From: Peromyscus leucopus
Lineage: Eukaryota; Chordata; Mammalia; Rodentia; Cricetidae
Assembly: GCF_004664715.2 (NCBI RefSeq)
Contig: NC_051073.1
Coordinates: forward strand, 58,755,879-58,819,878
DNA length: 64,000 bases
Direction: 5' to 3'
Part shown: positions 23,730 to 35,479 of the stretch, piece after piece
How positions within the stretch are numbered: position 1 is the first letter of the stretch
Layout of the letters: every line of letters starts with the position of its first letter
Notes under the pieces: generated by a model
What the model was told of the DNA's origin: nothing
Databases searched by the model: none
What the model saw: the letters and a program-made list of their open reading frames with translations, nothing else
Translations under genes and position numbers: made by a program

Positions 23730-24917
23730 TGTGCATGTAATACTGTGGGTTCCAGGGGTCTAACTAAGGAGGCAGGCTTGTGCATCAAGCACTTTGACAT
23801 GCTGAGCCATCTTGTCAGCCCCTAAACAGAAATATAAACTGAAAATTCCTACTTTATATTAGTTACTTGCTCATATTGTAATGTGCTCTTAGCATCATAG
23901 ATACAATTATGTTTGTTAAAACTTCCTGTCTTGAAGTTTTAATATTATAAAATTATGGTAAATTATCAATATCTCTTTAGCAGGCCAGTTTAATATAATA
24001 TAACTAAAGAAATTAAATATTCCAAATTTAAACATTGTAGATGGAAGCAAAATCTTATATAATTCTTCTCTTATTAAAATACTATTTATAATTAGAAGTT
24101 TTCTTGTGCCTTTGGATTCAGTAGTATATATCACATTTTATACAGTGTAAACTCTAAGGACCCTTGAGGGTCAGAAAATTATATTAATTGTTCCAAGCAG
24201 CTTATAGCTTTATTCGGTTTTCCTTTTGTATCATTTTCTTTAAAAAAAATTTTTCTTTACTTCAGTGTTGGCTGTCCTAAGGACTATAATATCCATTGAA
24301 TTATCAATTAGTGTTCAATCTTTTCTATAGATTACAGCAAAATGAGAACAAACCATTTCATTTAAAGCCTGAGATGCTTTTCCCATGATAAATCTTAAGA
24401 TCCATAGACTTTATGGCTTCTGTTTGGTGACAAACGTGTCATTTTGAAAATGTACTCCTGTGATGTGCTCAGCAATGCTCAATTTGATTCAGTTGGTTTT
24501 AACTATCACACACTGTGTAATTTGACTTGTGTGCTAAAACATAAATAACTGCCAGCTTTTGAATTTGGTAGACTCTAGCAGCAAAGACCAAGACAAAAAA
24601 CTAGTGGTTTTTAAATAACATGAGAAGTAGTTTGGTTGATATTTGTTGGGGGGGCATAGAAAGAGGACAAGGGTATAATTGGGTTGTAAATATTATCAAT
24701 TTTCTATCTATCTATTAATTTGGGGGCAATTAAAAACTTTAATAAGAAACAAAGAGAAGGTCCTCCCTGAACCTCAAACTGTTGGACAGTACTTCCAACC
24801 TTCAGCACAGGTCTTCCCTCACTACCTTCTTTTCAGTCATTTGCAACTCAGAATGGCAGTTATCTCTGTAAATGCCCTAAAGAACATATGCAGGAATACA
24901 TTTGGAGTACATTTCTC

Positions 24918-25232
24918 TCTCACTTTCTTTATTTCCTTCCTTCTTCCCTTGTCCTCCCTTTCCTTTCCCTTCCCTTCCCCTCCCCTCCTCCCCCTCCCCT
25001 CCCCTCCCTTCCCCTCCCTTCCCTCCCCTCCCCTTCCCCTCCCTTCCCCTCCCCTACTCCTTCCTTCCTTCCTTTCCTTTTCTTTCCCCCCCAGACAGGG
25101 TTTCTCTGTGTAGCTTTGTGCCTTTCTTGGAACTCGCTTTGTAGACCAGGCTGGCCTCGAACTCACAAAGATCCACCTGCCTCTGCCTCCTGAGTGCTGG
25201 GATTAAAGGCATGCGCCACCACTGCCTCGTTT

Positions 25233-25309
<77 letters not shown>

Positions 25310-25516
25310 TTCTCTCCTTCTCTCTTCTTCTCTTCCTCTCTCTTCTTCCTCTCTTCCTTCCTTCCTTCCTTCCTTCCTTCCTTTCTTCTCTTCTCTCTCT
25401 CTTTCCTTCCTTCCTTCCTTCCTTCCTTCCTTCCTTCCTTCCTTCCTTCCTTCCTTCCTTCCTTCCTTCCTTCCTTCTTTCTTTCTTCTTGTCTCTTTCT
25501 ATCTTTTTTCTCTCTC
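24918..25516. repeat. Polypyrimidine tract, (CCCTT)n / (TTTC)n / (CTTC)n
   Basis: C/T-only blocks at about 24918-25090 (CCCTT-like), 25230-25307 ((TTTC)n, about 19 units), 25308-25360 (mixed CT) and 25356-25516 ((CTTC)n runs), interrupted only by an antisense B1. Such tracts can form triplex (H-) DNA. Confidence 0.93.
25091..25229 (-). mobile_element. B1 SINE, antisense, inside the polypyrimidine tract
   Basis: Body from agacagggtttctctgtgtagctttgtgcc to gccaccactgcctcg. No clean TSD can be defined because both flanks are simple repeats. Confidence 0.9.
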
Positions 25517-25676
25517 ATACATTACATGCTGACCACAGTTTCCCCTCCCTCCATTCTTCCTAGTCCCCTGCAACCTCCCCTCTCTCCCCGAACAGTCTCA
25601 ACCCAACAAAAGTGAGAATGAGTGACACTCAGTTTATTACTTATTTGTATCTTGAAAAGTAATATGTATACTGAAC

Positions 25677-25679
<3 letters not shown>

Positions 25680-25726
<47 letters not shown>

Positions 25727-25850
25727 CAAAGAAAAAGGCCATAAGTTGAGACAGAGGAAAGGAGGGTACATGGGAGCGGTTGGAGGGAGAAAGGGAAGGG
25801 AGAAAATGATGCAATTGTGTTTTAATTTCAGAAAAAAAGAAGTACTAAAG
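25680..25850 (+). mobile_element. (TG)n followed by Lx-type 3' end, sense
   Basis: (TG)n at 25680-25723, then 'aaaggccataagttgag...gggagcggttggagggagaaagggaagggag...atgatgcaattgtgttttaatttc', the Lx 3' terminus also seen at 38880-39245. Confidence 0.6.
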
Positions 25851-26474
25851 TAATAGAATAACATTTTATGTGAAGTTATTTGAGCCAGCTAGAGCTTGCT
25901 GGATATGCATAAAACTGAGGAGATATTCTCTGACAAATTATTATTCATCTACATATTATTTTTCTGTCTGCTCATAAACCTTCTACTACAGAAACTTCAT
26001 TATCTAGAATTTTCATGTTCTCATCTATCATTCTGTGCTTTCCACTGTGATACTTCATTTTGTATTAAAATCTACCTCTCTTTCATCTGAGGGACTTGGG
26101 TCCCACATGGCCACTCATTAATTGAATATCATATCATAAACTGAAGTTCTAATGACAGTGGTATAGAATTTGGTAGCCAAATAAAGTGTACAAATATGTC
26201 CCTTTGAGAGTCAGTGAGTACCTCCACTTCACTCCAGCTTGTCTTTTCCCAACGCCGCTCAACTACCTTTACACTTACCCATTAGTTAGTCTAGTAGCTA
26301 GAGTGTAGATCGGAAAAGGGAGTTGATGAAATAGTCATTGTTAGCTGAGAACCCCATCAGGAAGGCCATTTGCACTGTGGACAATCTCCTCTGAACCCAT
26401 TATTTAAAGGCTTATGTTTTGACTTGGTGATATCTTAAAGAACATAGTCTCATTGCCCTTTCTCCCCCATGTAG

Positions 26475-26629
26475 TGAACCATTTATAATATTCTCTGGTG
26501 GGCTGTCATATGACAAAGCTTGCAGAAGACCAAGTTTAACCATCATGCATGGAAAAGCAATCACAGTACTTGAAATGGATCATCCTATTGTTGAATTTCT
26601 AACTTTATGTGAAACACCTTATCCAAATG
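26475..26629 (+). CDS. Stxbp5l: Stxbp5l internal exon (155 nt)
   Basis: The first base completes a Ser codon. It then encodes 51 residues, EPFIIFSGGLSYDKACRRPS through FLTLCETPYPN, and ends after one base of a Glu codon, before gtaagt. The acceptor is tctcccccatgtag. It covers two propeller strands: FIIFSGG, and the MHGKAITVLEMDHPIVEF block. STXBP5 has SYDTVGRRPCLTVMHGKSTAVLEMDYSIVDF. All residues fit tomosyn-2. Confidence 0.96.
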
Positions 26630-26860
26630 GTAAGTAGATAAAAATGAAACATTCAGTTTTAGAAAAAAAAATCATTTTGAAATGATAAGTTCCTAATGAA
26701 ATTAAGGTTAAATATTTTCAGTTTTGGCAGCAGATATCCATTGTGGTACAACACTGAGCTACAGTTGCTGGCGCAGGTTCTGCAATTGTACCTACTTGGC
26801 AAACTGGAAGTAAGACAGATGTAGTGCAGCAGTGCTGGCGTTTCAGGTTCTAATATCAGG

Positions 26861-27030
26861 TAAGTGCTTTAAACTTTGATAAGGATGGTGGAAGCTGAGC
26901 TGGGAGGGTCCGATAGGGGTCCAGGGTGAAGTCACTTGGGGAAACTGAGGTCTCCTAATAGTCTCTCCTAGACCAGCTCCACCCATCCCATCCCAATGCC
27001 AATCAAAGTTAAAGCACTTACCTGATATCA
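26861..27030. repeat. Inverted repeat, 29/28-nt arms, 113-nt loop
   Basis: The left arm 26861-26889 (taatatcaggtaagtgcttt plus aaactttga) is the reverse complement of the right arm 27003-27030 except for one extra base and one mismatch. Both strands therefore carry a consensus 5' splice-site string, cag/gtaagt. It starts about 230 bp after an exon end. Confidence 0.85.
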
Positions 27031-28142
27031 GTGATCTGTAACTCTGGTGGTGCTGCATCTCCTTCACATCTGCCTTTGCTTCAGATGCAACTGCAGCACA
27101 CCTGATTACTCTAGGATTGCTGATGTGTGGTTAGTGATTTGTTTTAATTTGGCGAATAGTCAAAAGACCATCAGGAGGAGAGATGCATGTGTGTATTTAT
27201 CATCTTGAGTAAAGATGCAAAACCTTTGTAAACATAAAACTAGTCTAAACTCATACAAAAAATCTACTGGTGCTAAAATAAAGAAATCTAAAATGTTAAA
27301 AAGTAAACCAGAACTATTATGATCAAAATAATATAGGGGACTTGTAGATAGAAGACAAAAACTTGACTTGGGACAGAATATTTGGATTTATGATTCACCT
27401 CTGACACGTACTAGCCACTAAGATACTTACATGTTTTACTTATCATGTATAGAAAGGGAATAATTTTGCCCAAATATCATCAGTGGAAAGGTAAATGAAC
27501 ATATTTTGTTAACTATGGAAATACATAGGTTGTGTTTCATTACTAAATATATTGATTTCCTTTAAATTATTTAGCTTTTTAAAAATATATAATAGATAAC
27601 AATCAATGTAGCACTTTATTTCAAGAGTTACTAGAGACAAATGACCTACATTTTTAATCAACATCTATTTATTGAATGTTGCTGTGGTCTCAATACTATA
27701 AGTACTTGTTAAGCTTATAGAAATATGAACATAATCTTTACATAAAGTCTAGTTGGGTCAATGAAATAACTATGAATTGTTGAATTGAAGTAATGCATGA
27801 CTATAATGCTGAATTATATGGTTCACATTATAAATAATCCACCTTTTTATAGCTGGTTAAATATTCATGTAAAGCCTCAGAAGAGAAATAGGATTTAAAC
27901 AGACTTTATTGAGAATACTGAGTAGAGGTTTTATAATTGTGGGATCTGGTAAGATCAATTTAGAAGAAAACATCTAAGGTTTTTGGAGGAGTTTGGAGAG
28001 AAACAGAAGAACTTTAAGATAATACTAAGATGAAAGAAAGCACTAGTTTTAGTAGGGTTTGTCCAAGGAATATGCAGGTTTCTAGAGAGACTTTCAAAAT
28101 CCAAACTGCACCAAAGGCACTTTAAGTAATATATATTTAATG

Positions 28143-28300
28143 TAGCTGGGTGTGTTGTTTCACTCATATAATCTCAGAACTGGGGAAACTGAAGCAAGAG
28201 GATTGTCATGAGTTCAAGACCAGCTTAAGCTACATAGTGAGTTTTAGTACAGTTTATGCTATAGTGTGTTTGAGTCTTTGCTTCAAAATGAACAAAAATA
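28143..28300 (+). mobile_element. Old B1/PB1-like SINE, sense
   Basis: 'gctgggtgtgttgtttcactcatataatctcagaactggggaaactgaagcaagaggattgtcatgagttcaagaccagc' has the 7SL-derived SINE layout with many mutations. Confidence 0.7.
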
Positions 28301-30798
28301 AAATATTAAGACAAACCCCAAACCACTACATGTTTCACACACAGTCACAGCATTTTTATTTTATTTTAAATTTTTTATTCACTTTATATACTAACCACAG
28401 TTCCTACTCCCTCCCCTTCTCTCACTCCCCCATCTCATCTCCACCCACTCCACATTATCTTGATTTTTTTCTACAAATGACACAATATTCTACGCACTGT
28501 CCTATATTATCTTCTTAATATATTTTAATTATTATTCCATAGTAGTTAAGAGGAAATTCCAACTTTTACAGCTAAATAACAATAAATGTCATTCCCAAGC
28601 TAAACCAAGTCATTCATAATTTTAATACTGCTGATACTTTTATGACATTTGAAGATTTAACACAGTCTCAAAAAACTCAAATGTTTTAACATTGTTAATG
28701 GGATCATCACCTGGAGTAATGACTGTAATTAGAGCTTGCCAGTTCAACTATATTTAGTTGGCCAGCCATCTCTAGGCTTCTCAAATGATGCATTATCTTC
28801 AGAATAACAATTGTAATAGAACTTTTTTCACCCTTAATTAGTAGGAGCCAGGGTTAAAAGATGAGACACACCAACCTACAGACGCACTGTCATTGCAATC
28901 TGCTAGCTATAAATACCATCATGTATGTTTTTTCATATAACTTTTATAACAATTTAGGGTAGTTATAATTGTGCTATTTCAGTGGAAAAGAAACTTTAAG
29001 TCAAGAAATATAACTAATATGCCCAAAACAAAACTTTTAGTTAATAATAGGCAAAGAATTGAACTCAAAATTGATTCCTAAACAATTCTTTAGTAGCTAT
29101 CACAATATATAAAGGGCACAAAGGTGAAACTTCTGTTGCCAGTTTTTATTTTTGTAGGAACAACTAACTTTTGATAGATGTAACCCTCTAAAATTTTAAT
29201 TAATCTATGACTTTGGTTCACACATGGTAGTGCCTCGGCCACTTTATCTTCTAACATTTGCTATAAACCTAACCAATTGTGTTCCTAAGGAGAGCTGACA
29301 AGGAGGAAATAAATACTCATATGGAACCCTACTGTTCTTCAAACTAAGAGCCAAATTGTATTAAAACAACACTGAGAAACTTTAAACAATGCTAGAGATA
29401 AATAGTGGGAACATCTGAGGATGAGAATAGTTTGGATATTGGATTGTAGCATATCTATTGTCATAGAGATAACTACCTAAACACCAGCAAGTTCTAACCC
29501 TTGTTCTTATTTACTTGTTTGCTTTTGTGTTTTTACTCTCATGTGAATGTTGGTTATAAACATAAACTTGTGTAGGCACTGTAGCTTCTCAGGCCTAGAA
29601 GTTACTCTGAAGGCCGTCTACCCCAGCTTTTAAATTTCCCACCCAAAACTTCAGTCTTCTGTAGGAAACATCTTCTGAGTGATTACTGAGTTTAGGATAA
29701 ATATTTTTCCAACTGACTGGGAGAAACTGCTGGTATAATGAAAACAAGATGGAAGTTGGAGTTTAAAGCCCTAGGTTTCAATTTCAGTTTAACCACTGGT
29801 TGATAATCCTGTGCCTCTTTCAACATGCTTTCTAAACAATATGGAAAAATAACACTCTAGCTACTGGGAATCAAGGATCATGCATATGAAATGTTTTCGT
29901 ATACACAATTTCCTAAAGCTGAGAACATTACTTTCACTGTGGCTTTCCCCATTAGTCCTTGATTGTAAATGGAAAACAGTACTTTCTTTGCCTCTTAACG
30001 AAGTCACTGCTCCCCATCTTAACACAAGTTACATTTTATACCATTACCCTTATTTACTTATAGCTCATAGTAGTTCCTGAATTCTTATTTCTTCACTGTT
30101 CATAACTTGTAAACCTCTCTAGAACAAAAACTCCATGAGAATGATTTATTGTCAGTCTTATTCCCCATATGGCCTTTTGTTTTTGAGACAGTTTCTGGGA
30201 CATAATGGAGCACGAATAGGAGGTTTATAAAGGAACAATGGAAAGAAGATTGGGTTTCAGAAACCTGACTTTTGATTTTTGTAGGCTTGTACTCATGCAC
30301 ACAGGAATAATCTATAAGAGTACACTAAACCATATTGACTTGAAGTATACATCCAACTCTAAGTGTTTTACTATCATAGTGAGGTGGTTGTGTATCATAT
30401 GCCAGAGAAGCAGAGTTAGTGCAGTCTTAGTGTGTATTCTAGTAGGCATGGTTCAGATCTAAAACGCTAAGGTTATGGATGAGTATGATAGTGATCATAA
30501 AGTTGATGTGAAACTCTCACTCTCTATTAGTCCAGGATTGCCATCTCTCCATGATTTTTGAAATGTATTTACTATGTACTATACATATGGTCATTTTTCC
30601 TAGTTCTATTAGAAATCTTAACATTATATGTGTCAAATAAAACATTTTATTAAAGTATTCTTTGTCACTTTAGTTCGTAATTTGGTTTTCTCATCATTTA
30701 AATACCATCTCTATATGAGATAAAGGAAATGCAATGTTGGTGGTTTAAATAAAATATGCAGTATGGAAACTTTTCAATTCTTTTTTTTGTTGTTGTAG

Positions 30799-30871
30799 AA
30801 TGTCAAGAACCCTATGCTGTTGCTGTACTTCTAGAGAAAGATCTCATCTTAGTTGATCTGACACAAACCAA
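30799..30871 (+). CDS. Stxbp5l: Stxbp5l internal exon (73 nt)
   Basis: The first two bases complete Glu. It then reads CQEPYAVAVLLEKDLILVDL followed by TQT, ending after two bases of an Asn codon, before gtaagt. The acceptor is ttttttttgttgttgtag. The first complete codon is TGT (Cys), where human and mouse tomosyn-2 and also STXBP5 have Phe (FQEPYAV), as far as I remember. LILVDL (usual LIVVDL) is a mild change. This exon precedes a 16-kb intron. Confidence 0.95.
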
Positions 30872-31439
30872 GTAAGTTCATAATAACATCCCAACTACTT
30901 CTAAATTCTAGTCAGTATAATAAAAATGCAGGAGCACATTTTAGATAATTGGCATTGGAATTCTCCAGATAGTAAGTTTTTCTTATGTGAACATTGTCTT
31001 GCTGAAGTTACAGAAATGCAATTTGGTTAAATGATGAAAAGTAAGCTAGGAGAGTTTGGGTAACAAGAAAATTACTACTCATCTTAAAAGCAACATAGAT
31101 GTTTAGCGTTTAGACACTCAGAACACAAGGAATCATATTTTCTGCTTTTGTCTTAAGCAAAAGTGATTGTTATAAAATGTACAGTGTAGCAGCTGGCCAT
31201 CTATTACTCTGTTGACTGAAGGAAATCTGATAAAAGAAAATTACACATTGTGAAACTATTTTGAGACTACCACAGCAAGCAGTTGAAGCCTGGGATTTTT
31301 AGGGACAGAAAATGGAGTCTACCTTTTATTCCTATTTTAAAAATGAGAGAAATATATAAAAAATGAAGGAAATCTGTTTCACCTATGAGACACTAACATG
31401 TATAGCTGGAGACAATGTCCATCAGTTTCAAATCTACTT

Positions 31440-33073
31440 TTACAGTCAATATAAAGGACTAAAATACACCATTGTAAGAACAGCACCATTGATGCCTTCA
31501 CATCACATGTATTCTCTTCCTTGCTTCTCTCTCCTTACAATACCTTCCTCCCTCTCATGATCCCTTTCTAGTTTCATCGCACACAAACACACTTGTTTTG
31601 CTAGAGATTCTACACAGAAGAGAAAATGTGCAGTCTTTGTCTTTCTTAGGCTAGCTCACTTGGTTTAGCATAATGATTTCCAGGTCCATTCATTTTCTTG
31701 CAAATGTTATAATTTTATTTTGTTATAATAAAAGTCTAATTTGTATAGGTACTATACTTTATCCGTCTGTGTGACCATTAAACTAGAAGTATCCATTGGA
31801 ACCTGGTGGAATTATCACTGAACATACAATTAAAGGCAACGGCTCCCTTTCTCCCTAAATCTATCAGTAGCAAGTAGTCCAACTATGAAGAACAGACCCT
31901 CCAGAGACCCTGCCCTAGCCATACTGGACTGTTAGTCAATATTTCAATTCTTGGGCATACTTAGTGAAGGTATCCTTGGTTGCTTTGAATTTGTGGTTGC
32001 ACAGCTGTGTCAAATGATATTTTATAGCCTTCTCCCTATATCAGCTCTTACATTCTTTTCCACTTTGCTTCTATTTTCAGTATCCCATGAACTATGGACA
32101 GGGTGGTATAAATGTCTTATTTAGGGCTGAACACCCATCCCTCACATGTTCTTAGTACCCTGCAGTTATAAAAGTCTCTGTTTTAACTACAGTTTACTGA
32201 AAAGAGAAGCTTCTTGATAAGGCTGAGAGTAGTGTACCTCTATGGGTATAAACAAATATTTAGAAGGTAACTTGATCTATGTCAGTTGCTAAACAACATA
32301 GATCTCTATTCACTACTAGAGACTATAATTTCCACAGCTATGGGTATGTGATTAGATTTACAGAAATAGACATGGATTCTTTCCTGTTGAGTAGGCATCA
32401 AATCCAATCAGAAGTTGTTTACCCCCATAATGGTAGGGACAGTATTGCACAAAAGGGATCCTCTAGCTCTCCAGGTTGGTTTTTTTAGGTCACAGAGTTC
32501 ACAGCTGTGTGAGACCATTGATATAATTTCTTCCCCAGTAGTCCATATAGGTGCTTCTAGAACTACAAAAACTACCTGTCAGGTGGAGGATTCAGCTCCC
32601 TTCCAGCTTGATTATTTTCAATTCCTGTGACCATTCCTACCCTGGACCCTTTCTAGATCCCTGTCTTCTTCTAGTACTCTAAATTGAACTTACAAAATTA
32701 AAGATTTAAAGCTGGGAGCTGTATATAATGGAGGATGTGAGATGTACATATGATGGATAGTGTGGTGGTTTGTTTTTCTGTGCCTGGCTAACCTCACTCG
32801 GGATCTCATTTTTTAGAGCCACCTATTTACCTGCAAATTTCATAGCATCATTTATCTTTACAGCTAAGTAAAATCCCACATACCATATTTTCATTATCTA
32901 GTCATTAGTTGGTGGATATCTAGACTGTTTCCATTTCTTAGCTAGTTTGAACAAAGCAAGTTTAAACATGGAAGAGCAAGTATTTCTGTAGTAGGATATA
33001 GAATATCATTTGTGTCTATGTCCAAGAGAAGAACAGCTGCAATGTGTGGTGGTTCTATCTTAAGCTTTCAGAG
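31440..33073 (-). mobile_element. L1/Lx 3' UTR and ORF2 3' part, antisense, degraded
   Basis: The + strand shows the familiar antisense L1 phrasing, for example 'tagtcattagttggtggatatctagactgtttcc' and 'ggcatcaaatccaatcagaag', with no long frame. It continues at 33742 after two later insertions. Confidence 0.7.
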
Positions 33074-33297
33074 CAGTGGTTCTCAGCCTGTGGGTTGCGA
33101 CTCTTTGGGGGCTGTATGACCCTTTCACAGGGGTTATACGTCAGATATCCTGAATATCAGACATTTACATTAGGATTCATAACAGTAGCAAAATTACGAT
33201 TATGAAGTAGCACCAAAAAAATTTTATGATTGGGGGACACCACAACTTAAGGAACTGCATTAAAGGGTCACAGCATTAGAAAGGTTGAAAACCACTG
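33074..33297 (+). mobile_element. URR1-like hAT element
   Basis: Terminal inverted repeats cagtggttctcagcctg and aggttgaaaaccactg bound 224 bp, with the core 'tttacattaggattcataacagtagcaaaattacgattatgaagtagc'. The flanking octamers tttcagag and ttttagaa agree at 6 of 8 positions. It is inserted in an antisense L1. Confidence 0.88.
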
Positions 33298-33315
33298 TTT
33301 TAGAAGAATCTCCAC

Positions 33316-33741
33316 ACTAATTTTCTTTTTTTTTGTTGTTCTTTTTTTTCTTTTATTTATTTTATTTTACAATACTATTCAGTTCTACATAATAGCCACA
33401 GATTCCCTTGTTCTCCCCCTTCCTGCCCCCTCCCCTTTCCCCCAGCCCACCTCCCATTCCCACCACCTCCAGATCAAGGCCACCCCCGAGGACTGAGATC
33501 GACCTGATAGACTCAGTCCAGACAGGTCCAGTCCCCTCCTCCCAGATTGAGCCAAGCGTCCCTGTATAAGTCCCAGGTTTCAAACAGCTATCTCATGCAG
33601 CGAGCCCAGGACCTGGTTCCACTGCCTAGATGCCTCCCAAACAGATCAAGCCAATCAACTGTCTCACCTATTCAGAGGGCCTGATCCAGTTGGGGGCCCC
33701 TCAGCCTTTGGTTCATAGTTCATGTCCATACTAATTTTCTT
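33316..33741 (-). mobile_element. L1 3' UTR, antisense, 5'-truncated, with TSD
   Basis: Flanked by actaattttctt at 33316-33327 and 33730-33741 (17 bp if one mismatch is allowed). The T-rich tail and the C-rich complement of the L1 polypurine tract are followed by about 300 bp of the same 3' UTR as in the L1 at 48247. Inserted into an older L1. Confidence 0.9.
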
Positions 33742-34437
33742 AATGGCTACAAAAGTTTACACTTCACCAACAATGAATTCTATTTCCACAAATCATTGCC
33801 AGTACTTGTTCTCATCTGGTTTCTTGATGATGGCCATTCTGACTAGGGGTGAAAAGAATCTCAGAGCATTTTTATAATTTGCATTTCTCTGATGGCTAAT
33901 GATAATACTCTTCAAAAGTGTTTATTACCCATTGCTATTTATTCTTTTGAGAATTATCTGTTTAGACCTATATCCCATTTTTAATTGGGGTTCTTATTTA
34001 CTTGTTTAGTTTTTCATGTATTCTAGACATTAATCCTTTTTCAGATATATAGCTGAAAAAGAATCTCTTCTATGCTATAGGTTGCCTCTTCACCATATTG
34101 ACTGTTTCCTTTGTTGTACAGAAACTTTTTAGTTTGATGAGCTTCCTTTGTCAATTGTTGGCCTTATTTCTGAGTGACTGTAGTTCCAATTATAACATTC
34201 TTACCTATTCCTATATGTTGTAGTCTACTCCCTCCCATCCCTTCTAGCAGTTACAGAATTTCATATATTACATTGAAGACTTTGATCCATTTGGAGGTTT
34301 TTTAACAGGGCAGGTCTAACTACATTGTTCTGCATGCATGTAGTTGAAAATGTTGTCTTTCATTTTTGTCAAAAATCAGATGTTGGTAGTTGCATGGACT
34401 TCTATTTGGGACTTTTATGTTGTTTCCTTGATCAATT

Positions 34438-34515
<78 letters not shown>

Positions 34516-34551
34516 TATGTGTCTCTGTCTCTGTCTCTGTCTCTCTCTCTC

Positions 34552-34584
<33 letters not shown>

Positions 34585-35460
34585 CGCGCGCGTGCACACG
34601 TGCCCGAGCGCATGTGCATGTGCATGCATGCATGCTCATGTGCCCATGTCACCTCAATGCTCCTTAGTACTATAAATTGTGTTGAATAACTTAATATCAG
34701 GTATATTCTTTTTTGCTCAGGATTGCCTTGGCCATCCAGGGTCTTTTATGTTTCCTTATGAATTTTAATATTTTTTTCTATTTCTCTGAATAGTGGCATG
34801 GGGATTTTGATTAGGATTGAATGAATCTGTAAATTGCTTTTGGTAGGATTATCATTTTCACACTATTGTAACAACCCACGAGCATGGGAAAACTTGCCAT
34901 CTTCTAATGTCTTCATAAGTTTTAAAGTTTCTATTGGAGAAGTCCTTCACCTCCTTGATTAGATTTAACTCTGAGAGTTTTTTAAAAGACTATTGCGAAT
35001 GTAATTGTATCTATGATTTTTTTTCCTCAGTGTGTTTCACATTGGTATATAGAAAAACTATTGATGTCTATTTTTTTTACCCAGACACTGTGTAGGAAAT
35101 ATAAATTAGTTCTAGGAGTTTTCTGGTGGATTCTTTGGGGTCTCTTATGTGTAGCATCATATTATCCAAAAACAAGTATGCTTTGAGTTCTTTTCCTATT
35201 TGCATCTCTTCTCATCATAATGGTGTAGCTAAGACTTTGAGCACTTTATTGGACAGTAGTGGAGACAGTGGACAACCTAGTCTTTTTCCTGATTTTAATG
35301 GTATTACATTGAGGTTTTTCTCCATTAAGATGATGCTAGCTAGGGGTGTGTCACATGTAGTCCTTATCAGATAAAGGTGTATTCCTGCCAACCTTATTTT
35401 CTCTGAAACTTCTCTCATGAAGGGGATTTGAATTTAGGCAAAGCATTTTCTGAATCTACT
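33742..35460 (-). mobile_element. Older L1 ORF2 (C-terminal part to RT), antisense
   Basis: The complement encodes decayed ORF2: 35215-35418 reads VIPLKSGKRLGCPLSPLL, the conserved RT segment. 33742-34320 corresponds to the C-terminal part. Interrupted by a large (CT)n/(TG)n block. Confidence 0.8.
34440..34660. repeat. (CT)n-(TG)n-(TCTG)n-(CG/TG)n compound microsatellite
   Basis: (CT)n at 34443-34498, (TG)n, (TCTCTG)n, (CT)n, (TG)n, then an alternating purine-pyrimidine run of gcgcgc and gtgcacacgtg near 34575-34602. This is a strong Z-DNA candidate. Confidence 0.95.
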
Positions 35461-35479
35461 GGTAGCTATGTGAGTTTTG

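Larger units (their letters stand above)
23117..26474 (+). other. Stxbp5l: Intron (3358 bp)
   Basis: Contains (TTA)n at 23684-23727, an antisense B2 scrap (23738-23822), a 600-bp polypyrimidine tract with an embedded B1 (24918-25516), an antisense L1 3'-end scrap (25513-25605), a (TG)n tract (25680-25723) and an Lx 3' end (25724-25850). Elsewhere (23830-24900 and 25860-26460) nothing recognisable. Confidence 0.85.
26630..30798 (+). other. Stxbp5l: Intron (4169 bp)
   Basis: Contains the inverted repeat at 26861-27030, an old sense B1/PB1 remnant (28143-28300) and an antisense L1 3'-end scrap (28345-28475). From 27130 to 28140 and 28480 to 30790 I see no gene or element; the sequence is AT-rich and looks unique. 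Confidence 0.85.

Noticed and set aside
24679..25113. 144-codon open frame on the + strand
   Set aside because: Its second half is the CCCTT tract and it begins in unique intron sequence without splice logic.
25194..25615. Long overlapping open frames of Ser/Phe/Leu or Lys/Glu/Arg repeats
   Set aside because: They are translations of the (TTTC)n/(CTTC)n tract and carry no coding signal.
34320..34689. Open frames on both strands over the CT/TG tract
   Set aside because: Dipeptide-like repeats (SLSL, VCVC, THTH, RERE) from microsatellite sequence.
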